Shown here one piece after another: positions 47,044 through 54,910 of a DNA stretch of 64,000 bases (within the stretch, counting starts at the first letter, position 1; each line of letters opens with the position of its first letter). The notes under the pieces were generated by a model. The model was not told the origin of the DNA. It did no database searches and saw only the letters and a program-made list of their open reading frames with translations. The DNA lies in the NCBI RefSeq assembly GCF_001683915.1, contig NZ_LXTT01000117.1, positions 21,364 to 85,363 of the forward strand. The letters run 5' to 3'. Position numbers and translations under genes: made by a program. The DNA comes from Allomuricauda sp. CP2A. Its GTDB lineage: Bacteria > Bacteroidota > Bacteroidia > Flavobacteriales > Flavobacteriaceae.

Positions 47044-49203
47044 TTATAAATTTTCCTTGACGAAGTTGGTCATTTTGGTGAACAAATGCAGCCGTGTGTT
47101 GCCGCCGTAAATCCCATGGTTTTTATCGGGGTAAATGGCCCAATCAAATGGTTTGTTGGCCTGTACCAAGGCCTCGATCATACGCATGGTGTTCTGTACA
47201 TGCACATTGTCATCTCCTGAGCCATGGATCAACAAATACTTGCCTTTTAACAATTCGGGATAGTTAAAAGGGGAGTTGTCATCATACCCGCTGGCGTTTT
47301 CCTGCGGGGTCTGCATGTATCGTTCTGTATAAATGGTGTCATAAAATCGCCATGAAGTGACCGGGGCCACGGCAATGGCCATTTCAAAGACATCATTACC
47401 CTTTAAAATGCAGTTGGTGGACATAAACCCGCCATAACTCCAACCCCAAATCCCAGTTCTGTTTTCATCAATATAGGGGAGTTCACTCAGCTTTTTGGCA
47501 GCGGCAATCTGGTCTTCCACCTCGTATTTTCCCAATTCCTTTTGGGTCAATTTTTTAAAATCACGCCCCTTAAATCCGGTTCCCCTACCATCCACGCAGG
47601 CCACAATATACCCTTCGGATGCCAAGAGTTGATGCCAGTAGTCGTTACTGCCCAACCAGGTATTGGCGACCTGCTGCGAGCCAGGCCCACTGTATTGGAA
47701 CAAAAAAAGCGGATATTTTTTATTGGGATCAAAATTGGCAGGTTTTATCATCCACATGTTCAGGTCGTAGCCATTAATGTTGATGGTTGAAAACTCTTTG
47801 GGGACAAACTCGTACTGTTCCAACTTGGTCATCAAGGCTGAATTGTCCTTGATCTTTTTCACCAATTTACCATCCGAAGCGTTGTGCAAGGTAAACTCAA
47901 AAGGGGTGCCAGCACTTGAGAATGTATTGATGTAATAGGTGTAATCGGCGCTAAAATCTGCGGTATTGGTACCCTCTTTCGTAGAAAGGCGCTTTTTCTT
48001 TCTCCCTTTTGATGAAATGCTGTACACATCACGATTGATGGATCCACTCTCTACAGACTGATAATAAATCCTGTCATGGGAGGCATCGTATCCATAATAA
48101 TGGGTGACCTCCCAAGGCCCTTGGGTAATCTGATTTTTCAGTTTTCCATCTTTTCCATATAAATACAAATGGTTGAATCCGTCTCCTTCGCTGGTCCAAA
48201 TAAAACTATCATCGTCCAAAAAAGTAAGGTCATCATCAATATCCACATAGGCCTCGTCTTTTTCTTCCATCAATACTGAAACCGAATTATACTTGGCATC
48301 CACCTTCAATAACTTTAAATCATTTTGGTGGCGATTCAACGTCTGAACGCTCAAGTGGTTTGGGTTGTTCATCCATTTGATACGGGGAATGTAATACGGT
48401 TCACCCAAATCCACTGGGGAAATTGCCCCGGAGGACACGTCCAGCATGTGCAGCGTTACTTTGGAATTGGTTTCACCTGCCTTGGGGTACTTAAATTCAT
48501 AAGCGAACGGATACAGGTTGGTGCCGTATACATCCATGGTGTACATGGGTACGTCGGTTTCATCAAATCGTAGAAAGGCTATTTTGGTACCATCGCTGTT
48601 CCATTCAAAAGCACGGACAAAGGCAAATTCCTCCTCATACACCCAATCGGTCACACCATTGATGATGGTTCCCTTGTTCCCATCTATGGTCAACTGCTTG
48701 GTAGATTGTGAAGCGACATCAAACAAGAACAGATTGTTGTCCAACACGTAGGCCACTTTTGTACCATCCGGGGAGAGTGTGGGTTCTTGGATCTTGGTTT
48801 CGGAAATTTGGGTCAGTTTCTGTGAAGCGATATCATATACGTAGTATATGCCCAATCGGGAACGCCTAAATATGGGTTCCACCTCTGTGGCCAATACTAC
48901 TTTGGATTCATCCTCACTGAATGTATAGGATGTAAAATAGGGAACACTTCCGCCGGAAGAAACAATGGTCTCTACCTTTTCCAAGGTTTCATAATCATAC
49001 TTGTCCAAACTACTGGCCTTTGGCGAGCTGGAAAAGTTTAAAATGGTGTACTGCTCTCCATTTTTCATGGAGCGGAGCACATCCATTCGTTCAGTTTGGA
49101 ATTCCCCGCCCCAAATTTCTTCAAGGCTGATTTTTTTCTTTTGTGCGGTGGAAATGGTAAGAAACCCTATAACGGACAAGAGCAGGAGGAACTGTTTTCC
49201 CAT
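47044..49203 (-). CDS. Dipeptidyl peptidase IV-like serine peptidase (S9B)
   Basis: 719 residues from the ATG at 49203 (MGKQFLLLLSVIGFLTISTA, a signal peptide); a TTG nine codons upstream is less likely. An eight-bladed propeller domain (with DWVYEEEFAFVRAFEW, which supplies the double-Glu motif binding the substrate N-terminus) precedes the alpha/beta-hydrolase domain. The catalytic triad is S589 (GWSYGGFMS), D665 (GSGDDNVHV) and H696 (DKNHGIYG). It releases N-terminal dipeptides, often X-Pro or X-Ala, in the periplasm. The POT transporter follows 15 bp later. Confidence 0.94.
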   Translation of the reverse strand: MGKQFLLLLSVIGFLTISTAQKKKISLEEIWGGEFQTERMDVLRSMKNGEQYTILNFSSSPKASSLDKYDYETLEKVETIVSSGGSVPYFTSYTFSEDESKVVLATEVEPIFRRSRLGIYYVYDIASQKLTQISETKIQEPTLSPDGTKVAYVLDNNLFLFDVASQSTKQLTIDGNKGTIINGVTDWVYEEEFAFVRAFEWNSDGTKIAFLRFDETDVPMYTMDVYGTNLYPFAYEFKYPKAGETNSKVTLHMLDVSSGAISPVDLGEPYYIPRIKWMNNPNHLSVQTLNRHQNDLKLLKVDAKYNSVSVLMEEKDEAYVDIDDDLTFLDDDSFIWTSEGDGFNHLYLYGKDGKLKNQITQGPWEVTHYYGYDASHDRIYYQSVESGSINRDVYSISSKGRKKKRLSTKEGTNTADFSADYTYYINTFSSAGTPFEFTLHNASDGKLVKKIKDNSALMTKLEQYEFVPKEFSTININGYDLNMWMIKPANFDPNKKYPLFLFQYSGPGSQQVANTWLGSNDYWHQLLASEGYIVACVDGRGTGFKGRDFKKLTQKELGKYEVEDQIAAAKKLSELPYIDENRTGIWGWSYGGFMSTNCILKGNDVFEMAIAVAPVTSWRFYDTIYTERYMQTPQENASGYDDNSPFNYPELLKGKYLLIHGSGDDNVHVQNTMRMIEALVQANKPFDWAIYPDKNHGIYGGNTRLHLFTKMTNFVKENL

Positions 49204-49351
49204 GTGTGAAAATCGATTAAAAACTCCCAAGTTTACTAATATTTATCCAAAAAATAAATTTTGGTGTTGCATTTACAACAATAATTACAGTTCTGAACAA
49301 GGTTTGTTTGCTGTAAGGTATACATAGTATAAGTCAAAGTTCAATTATATT

Positions 49352-49359
49352 TATATTTG
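49352..49359 (+). promoter_or_regulatory. Possible -7 element for the HMG-CoA reductase gene
   Basis: TATATTTG matches TAnnTTTG and lies 19 bp before the ATG at 49379. No TTTG is seen at -33. Confidence 0.45.
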
Positions 49360-49378
49360 ATGCCTTTAACCCAGCACT

Positions 49379-50695
49379 ATGAACACTCCTGTTGAAGGAT
49401 TCTCGAAACTTTCCAAAGCCGAAAAGATAGATTGGATCGCAAAGCATTACACCAAGGACGCAGAGGCATCCAAACAGATTCTGGAGCAGTACTGGAATGC
49501 AGATGCAAAGGTGCAGAAACTGCATGATGAGTTCATAGAGAACACCATTTCCAATTATTACCTCCCTTTTGCCGTTGCCCCCAACTTTTTGATCAATGAC
49601 ACGCTTTATGCCATCCCCATGGCCATTGAAGAAAGTTCTGTGGTGGCCGCCGCCAGCAAAGCTGCCAAGTTTTGGTTGAACAAGGGCGGATTCAAGACGC
49701 AAATCCTGGGGACCGAAAAGGTGGGACAAGTGCATTTTATATACAAAGGGAATACGCAGACCCTCCAGACTTTTTTTGAGGAACTGGAACCCAAACTCAG
49801 AAAAAGTGTTTCCGACATTACCGAAAACATGGAGAAACGCGGTGGTGGCATCAAAAAAATTGAACTTAGGGACCTCAACGAACAAATGGAGGGCTATTAC
49901 CAACTCCATTGTACGTTTGAGACCTTGGATGCCATGGGCGCCAACTTTATCAATTCCTGTTTGGAACAATTCGCCAAGACCTTGAAGGAAAAAGCTCAAT
50001 CCTATGCTGCATTTTCCGAGGATGAAAAGAATTTGGAAGTGGTGATGAGCATTCTGTCCAATTATGTGCCCAATTGTCTGGTCAAAGCCGAAGTAAGTTG
50101 CCCAGTCGCCCAACTTGATAAAAATCCGGTAGCCGCTGAGGAATTTGCCAACAAGTTTGTACAGGCCATTACCATTGCCAAAATGGAACCCTACCGCGCC
50201 GTGACGCACAACAAAGGGATAATGAACGGGGTTGATGCCGTGGTCCTGGCCACAGGAAATGATTTTAGGGCCGTAGAGGCAGGCGTACATGCCTATGCGG
50301 CCAAAGATGGTCGTTACACCAGTTTAACGCATGCCGCCATTGAAGACGACACCTTTACATTTTGGATTGAGATTCCCTTGGCACTCGGCACGGTAGGTGG
50401 GTTGACCTCCTTGCACCCACTTGTAAAACTTGCTTTGGAAATCCTTCAAAATCCATCGGCCAAAGAACTCATGGAGATTGTTGCCGTAGCTGGACTGGCC
50501 CAGAATTTTGCCGCAATTCGCTCCTTGGTCACTACCGGAATCCAAAAAGGACACATGAAAATGCACTTGTTGAACATGCTCAACCAAATGGGCGCTTCGG
50601 AAAGCGAAAAACAGCAGCTCGTCCAATACTTTAAAGATCATATTGTGACCCATGCCTCGGTAAAAGAGGCCTTGGAAAAGATTCAATCCCAGTGA
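49379..50695 (+). CDS. mvaA: Hydroxymethylglutaryl-CoA reductase, class II (degradative-type)
   Basis: 438 residues, the class II length. The catalytic residues of Pseudomonas HMGR have counterparts: Glu in IENTISNYYLPFAVAPNF, Lys in NKGIMNGVDA, Asp in TGNDFRAVEAG and His in QKGHMKMHLLNM. Class II enzymes interconvert HMG-CoA and mevalonate; in Flavobacteriia, which use the mevalonate pathway for isoprenoids, it is the biosynthetic enzyme. The stop overlaps the start of the next gene (TGATG), coupling it to a GHMP kinase. Confidence 0.95.
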   Translation: MNTPVEGFSKLSKAEKIDWIAKHYTKDAEASKQILEQYWNADAKVQKLHDEFIENTISNYYLPFAVAPNFLINDTLYAIPMAIEESSVVAAASKAAKFWLNKGGFKTQILGTEKVGQVHFIYKGNTQTLQTFFEELEPKLRKSVSDITENMEKRGGGIKKIELRDLNEQMEGYYQLHCTFETLDAMGANFINSCLEQFAKTLKEKAQSYAAFSEDEKNLEVVMSILSNYVPNCLVKAEVSCPVAQLDKNPVAAEEFANKFVQAITIAKMEPYRAVTHNKGIMNGVDAVVLATGNDFRAVEAGVHAYAAKDGRYTSLTHAAIEDDTFTFWIEIPLALGTVGGLTSLHPLVKLALEILQNPSAKELMEIVAVAGLAQNFAAIRSLVTTGIQKGHMKMHLLNMLNQMGASESEKQQLVQYFKDHIVTHASVKEALEKIQSQ

Positions 50696-51618
50696 TGCAA
50701 AAAGAGTTTTACAGCAACGGAAAACTGCTGCTCTCCGGGGAATATGCCATTCTGGATGGAGCTCTTGGCCTAGCGGTTCCCACTAAATATGGACAATCAC
50801 TAAAGGTTTCTGAATCAGATTCAGGAACCTTACAATGGACCAGTTTTGATGAGAATGGAAAAATCTGGTTTCAAGCGGAATTTGGGTTGAAAGGAATCAA
50901 GATGATCAAAGCTTCGGATGAAAAAGTTTCACAAACTTTGATAGGACTGCTTTTGGAAGCCCAATCACAAAATCCCGATTTTCTATCCAAAAGCAATGGG
51001 GTTGCTATTGAGACACATCTCACTTTTCCCCGACCCTGGGGCTTGGGCACCTCATCCACATTAATCAACAATATGGCCCAATGGGCCAAAGTGGACGCCT
51101 ACCATTTGCTTTGGAATGCCTTTGGGGGCAGTGGGTACGATATTGCCTGTGCACAGCACAACTCTCCCATTATCTATCAAGTGCAAAACGGCGGGTCAAA
51201 AGTCAATGAGGTGGGTTTTGATCCTTCATTCAAGGAATCCCTTTATTTTGTGCACCTCAACCAGAAGCAGAGTAGCAAGGAGGCCATCGCCGCCTATCGA
51301 AAACAGCGGTTCAACAAGCAAGACCTTGTTCAGGCTATTTCTTCCCTCACGGAAAAAATGGTCAATGCTGCTTCGTTGGGCGAGTTTCAGTCGCTTATGG
51401 AAGAGCATGAAGCCATAATGTCCAATGTCCTTCAAATTCCAACGGTAAAATCGCAACTTTTTCCAGATTATCCAGGTGCCATCAAAAGCCTTGGGGCATG
51501 GGGCGGGGATTTTATTCTGGCTGCGGGAAATGGGCAAACATTAAATTATTTTGTCAACAAGGGATTCCATACGGTGGTTCCTTTTTCAAAAATGGTGCTG
51601 TTGAACACAAATACATAA
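50695..51618 (+). CDS. GYDIA-family GHMP kinase, probable mevalonate-pathway kinase
   Basis: 307 residues from the ATG at 50695, within the TGATG overlap with mvaA. N-terminal LLLSGEYAILDGALGLAVP is the GHMP start motif; the ATP-binding loop is PRPWGLGTSSTLINN, and GGSGYDIACAQHNS is the signature naming the family. The position directly after HMG-CoA reductase suggests it phosphorylates mevalonate or phosphomevalonate (inference). The canonical mevalonate kinase and decarboxylase are not in the window. Confidence 0.9.
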   Translation: MQKEFYSNGKLLLSGEYAILDGALGLAVPTKYGQSLKVSESDSGTLQWTSFDENGKIWFQAEFGLKGIKMIKASDEKVSQTLIGLLLEAQSQNPDFLSKSNGVAIETHLTFPRPWGLGTSSTLINNMAQWAKVDAYHLLWNAFGGSGYDIACAQHNSPIIYQVQNGGSKVNEVGFDPSFKESLYFVHLNQKQSSKEAIAAYRKQRFNKQDLVQAISSLTEKMVNAASLGEFQSLMEEHEAIMSNVLQIPTVKSQLFPDYPGAIKSLGAWGGDFILAAGNGQTLNYFVNKGFHTVVPFSKMVLLNTNT

Positions 51619-51625
51619 CCTTGTC

Positions 51626-52354
51626 ATGAAGAAAGTGATTGTATTAATAGGTTTTTTGGTCATTATCGGCTGCAAGGTTGAGAAGACACCATTGAGTCAT
51701 GAAACTGAAACTTTGAAAATCCTTCAGCTTACCAAGCATACTTTTAAACATATCACCTATTTACAAACAGAAAGTTTTGGCAAGGTAGCTTGTAATGGCA
51801 TGATTGTAATTGACAATGGTGAAGCCATTGTATTTGATACCCCGAACACCGATGCTGAATCCGATGAGCTGATTCAATGGATTGAAAAAAAATTACATTG
51901 TACAATAAAAGCTGTCATAGCTACCCATTTCCATACAGATTGTCTCGGTGGATTGGATGCATTCCATATCAAGAATATTCCTTCCTATGCCTATGCAAGG
52001 ACACTGGAGCTCGCTGCCTTAAACAGTGCTCCAATTCCTCAAAATGGTTTTACCGGCCCATTGGAACTTTCCGTAGGAAACAAAAAGGTCATTTTGGATT
52101 ATTTGGGCGAGGGACATACCGTGGACAATAGCATTGGTTATTTTCCAAGTGAACAGGTATTGTTTGGAGGGTGTTTGATAAAGTCACTTGGAGCCGGAAA
52201 AGGAAATCTTGAGGATGCCAATACAACAGCATGGCCTGGTACTGTATCAGATCTAAAAACCAAGTTTCCTAAAGCCAGTATACTAATTCCTGGGCATGGG
52301 AATGAAGGAGACAAAACCCTTTTAGATTTTACAATTACGCTTTTTAAAGGATAA
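51626..52354 (+). CDS. Subclass B1 metallo-beta-lactamase, predicted lipoprotein
   Basis: 242 residues. A lipoprotein signal (MKKVIVLIGFLVIIGC) places the acylated Cys at residue 16. All six B1 zinc ligands are present: H101, H103 and D105 (ATHFHTDCLGG), H164 (GEGHTVDN), C183 (LFGGCLIK) and H224 (IPGHGNEG). K186 and an Asn in GNLEDANTTAW correspond to the substrate-binding Lys and Asn. The arrangement is closest to CcrA/BlaB-type enzymes. It should hydrolyse penicillins, cephalosporins and carbapenems; activity is inferred. It lies 7 bp after the GHMP kinase gene with no mobile element nearby, so it looks chromosomal and resident. Confidence 0.93.
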   Translation: MKKVIVLIGFLVIIGCKVEKTPLSHETETLKILQLTKHTFKHITYLQTESFGKVACNGMIVIDNGEAIVFDTPNTDAESDELIQWIEKKLHCTIKAVIATHFHTDCLGGLDAFHIKNIPSYAYARTLELAALNSAPIPQNGFTGPLELSVGNKKVILDYLGEGHTVDNSIGYFPSEQVLFGGCLIKSLGAGKGNLEDANTTAWPGTVSDLKTKFPKASILIPGHGNEGDKTLLDFTITLFKG

Positions 52355-52486
52355 GCATATAATTGAAAAACACCAAAAAAAGCTGTAATTCCCATTTCTA
52401 TATATCCAAACAGGGCTTTCGTCAATTGGGCACCATATTCTTTTCTGACTTCCAGTAGATTTGGAGATATTTAAAATACAAGAGAC

Positions 52487-53059
52487 ATGTCTTCCATCTA
52501 TAAAGTATTGGCTGCCTTACTCTGTACCCTACTATTTTATTTTCAAGCATATTCACAGATCAATGAACAAACCGATGCTCGGTTGAAAAAGTTCTTGGAA
52601 AAAAGCTCCCTTGTCACATTTAAAGAGGTGCAGTCGGACGCCATTGCATGTATTCTAAAGCACAAGGTTTATATCATCAACCGATATACGAAGAATACCT
52701 ACCGGAATGATAGCACCCGCGAAGACAAATTCATTGTTTTGGACACAGGGGACAACATCATTCACTTTGAACATATCAATAGCGATACATCCCTAAATGA
52801 TTTTTTGGGCATCATCAAAGATGACTTTGTTCTAAATCCACAAACCGCTCCCCTTTTTGAAGACATGCTGGACATTTTATATCCCGTGGCCGCTTGGAAG
52901 GTTGACAAAAGGGAATTTTTTTATAAAAATGACAGATGGTACTTTTTGCGCGATGCCTATTTCCGGACCAAGCAAGGTTTTGAAGTAACCACTGATCCCG
53001 ATGGCAAAATCACTTCAATACGCTATAAAATGAAATGGGATGAACCTTTAAGTAAATAA
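52487..53059 (+). CDS. Secreted protein of unknown function
   Basis: 190 residues with a signal peptide (MSSIYKVLAALLCTLLFYFQ, then AYSQI). The mature part is polar, about 165 residues, with mixed alpha/beta character and no motif I recognise (VTFKEVQSDAIACILKHKVY; DDFVLNPQTAPLFEDMLDI). It stands alone between the beta-lactamase and the FN3 lipoprotein genes, more than 100 bp from each. Confidence 0.7.
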   Translation: MSSIYKVLAALLCTLLFYFQAYSQINEQTDARLKKFLEKSSLVTFKEVQSDAIACILKHKVYIINRYTKNTYRNDSTREDKFIVLDTGDNIIHFEHINSDTSLNDFLGIIKDDFVLNPQTAPLFEDMLDILYPVAAWKVDKREFFYKNDRWYFLRDAYFRTKQGFEVTTDPDGKITSIRYKMKWDEPLSK

Positions 53060-53173
53060 GAAACAATACCTTATAAATACTATGATCCATAAAGTCATAT
53101 AGGGCTTTCATCAATTCATTGAAAGAAAAAACCTGCACTTAATTTATGTTTAAAGGTTTAAAACCATATCATA

Positions 53174-54727
53174 ATGAAAAAATTAAACCTTTTATTTTCT
53201 CTTCTCCTTGCTTTACTCTTTTATAGCTGTAGTTCTGATGAAAACCCAGAAACTCCAAATTCCACTCCAAATAATTTTACCATCACCGTCAGTGAAATCC
53301 AGTCCTCAAAGGCAAGTCTTGACTGGACAAAAGCTGAAGACCCCGATGGCGATGCCGTAACTTATTCCATTAGCTTGAACGGCAGTACTATTGCCCAAAA
53401 AATTTCTGTGCTCAACTATCAATTAAAAGATTTGACTGATGAGACATCTTACGATGTAAAAATCACCGCGAAAGATTCCAAAGGTGGTGAAAAGACCGCT
53501 TCAAAGACATTCTCAACCACAAGTGCACCCCTCCCAAGCGATTTTAACGTTACCGTGAGCGATATTGATTTTACAGCGTCAACCGTATCTTGGACAGCTT
53601 CGTCAACTTCAGAAAACAACACGGTTACATACTCCCTTACTTTAAATGGTGAAACAATACTGGAGAATTCCACCAGCCTGTCCCATACCCTTACCTCATT
53701 ATCCCATAACACCGACTATACGGGACAAATCGTGGCAACGGCAGATAATGGACAGACCTTGATAAAGGATTTCCAATTCACCACCCTAAGGAATGGAGCT
53801 CCAGAAGCTTTTGAGTTGGTGCATGTTGCCCCAAGTTTTGGTTATACTGAATTTAGGTTTAATGCAGCAATGGACCCCGAAGGTGACATGTTGGAATACA
53901 GGGTCTTTTTAAATGATGAGGATGTTACAGAAACACTTTATGATGCCTCTGAACATGGCCCAACACCTGCCTATAACAGTCGAATAGGAGGACTTCTGGG
54001 AAACACAGCCTATGAACTCAAAATTAAGGCCATTGACCCTTATGGCAACGAATCATATAGCAATCCCATAAACTTTGTCACACAAACCACCCCACCGGAA
54101 TATTTTGAAGTTGAAGTCTCTTATGTGGACGGTGAAATAGTATTGTTATGGGATAAACTGACTGAAGCCAATTTCGCATTTGGAACTGCCAACAATTTTC
54201 TTGATAAATCCATTTACATTTTGGATGGAGTCGAATATAATTTAGGTGACGCCTTTACAACAATAGGTGTCGATGAAACTTTGGCAATATTCGGAACCAA
54301 TTTAATCGTGCCAAATGAGGAGCATACCTTACAACTCGTTTTGGACTGGGGTTATAATGAAAGAAAATCTTATAGTAATGAAGTCATTGTAAACAATATA
54401 ATATACACAGACACAATGGCGGAAGTCAACACGGCCAAATTGTACAATTCAACAGCACAATTTTTCCCCTTACAATTCACCATAACCTTTGTTGATGGCT
54501 ACATTTCAGAGTATGAGGACTTTGAAGTGGTTGAAATTAAATTTCACGACCACGTATTTGTCAACTATGCTTTCATTTCCCAAATGGAATGGAATAATGG
54601 CTATCTAACAGGTGAAATAACACAAGAAGATTTTGACCACTTGGAAAATTACAATGAAGGTTACTTAATAACACAAGATGAAGCTGGGTACCATCAATTA
54701 CCATTTCAGTACACCATAGAAAACTAA
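53174..54727 (+). CDS. Surface lipoprotein with fibronectin type III repeats
   Basis: 517 residues. The lipoprotein signal is MKKLNLLFSLLLALLFYSCS (Cys at 19). Three FN3-like repeats of about 90-95 residues follow, each with a tryptophan early in the domain (ASLDWTKAEDPDGD; STVSWTASST) and the L-x-P-x-T-x-Y-like strand (LTDETSYDVKITA; LSHNTDYTGQIVA; LLGNTAYELKIKA). The last 170 residues do not resemble FN3 and have no clear homologue. It is probably a surface adhesin or substrate-binding protein; no T9SS C-terminal domain is visible. Confidence 0.8.
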   Translation: MKKLNLLFSLLLALLFYSCSSDENPETPNSTPNNFTITVSEIQSSKASLDWTKAEDPDGDAVTYSISLNGSTIAQKISVLNYQLKDLTDETSYDVKITAKDSKGGEKTASKTFSTTSAPLPSDFNVTVSDIDFTASTVSWTASSTSENNTVTYSLTLNGETILENSTSLSHTLTSLSHNTDYTGQIVATADNGQTLIKDFQFTTLRNGAPEAFELVHVAPSFGYTEFRFNAAMDPEGDMLEYRVFLNDEDVTETLYDASEHGPTPAYNSRIGGLLGNTAYELKIKAIDPYGNESYSNPINFVTQTTPPEYFEVEVSYVDGEIVLLWDKLTEANFAFGTANNFLDKSIYILDGVEYNLGDAFTTIGVDETLAIFGTNLIVPNEEHTLQLVLDWGYNERKSYSNEVIVNNIIYTDTMAEVNTAKLYNSTAQFFPLQFTITFVDGYISEYEDFEVVEIKFHDHVFVNYAFISQMEWNNGYLTGEITQEDFDHLENYNEGYLITQDEAGYHQLPFQYTIEN

Positions 54728-54759
54728 AGGGATATGCCCATGTAGTTTACTAAAAGCAA

Positions 54760-54889
54760 AAGGGTGTAAAAAGCTCGTTACCTGTCAGTTCGAGCGCAGT
54801 CGAGAACCTAAATCAAGTTGATAATCAAGAGGTTTCGACTGCGCTCAACCTGACAAAATCAAAATTTGTTGCTTTTTAGACGGACTCTT
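54760..54889. repeat. MITE-like nested repeat, copy 2 (core inverted)
   Basis: About 130 bp. The left arm (GTAAAAAGCTCGTTACCT) and the right arm (TTGTTGCTTTTTAGAC) match those of the copy at 38031-38188 in the same orientation. The unit between GTCAG and CTGAC (54784-54854) matches copy 1 only after reverse complementing: it reads GTCAGTTCGAGCGCAGTCGA here, which is the complement of the right half of the copy-1 core. The outermost terminal inverted repeats are decayed. Confidence 0.75.
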
Positions 54890-54910
54890 CAATATGTTCA
54901 AAACGTATTC

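Noticed and set aside
49334..50290. 318-codon open frame on the minus strand opposite the HMG-CoA reductase gene
   Set aside because: Fully antisense to mvaA, whose catalytic motifs are all present; no recognisable motif in the shadow frame.
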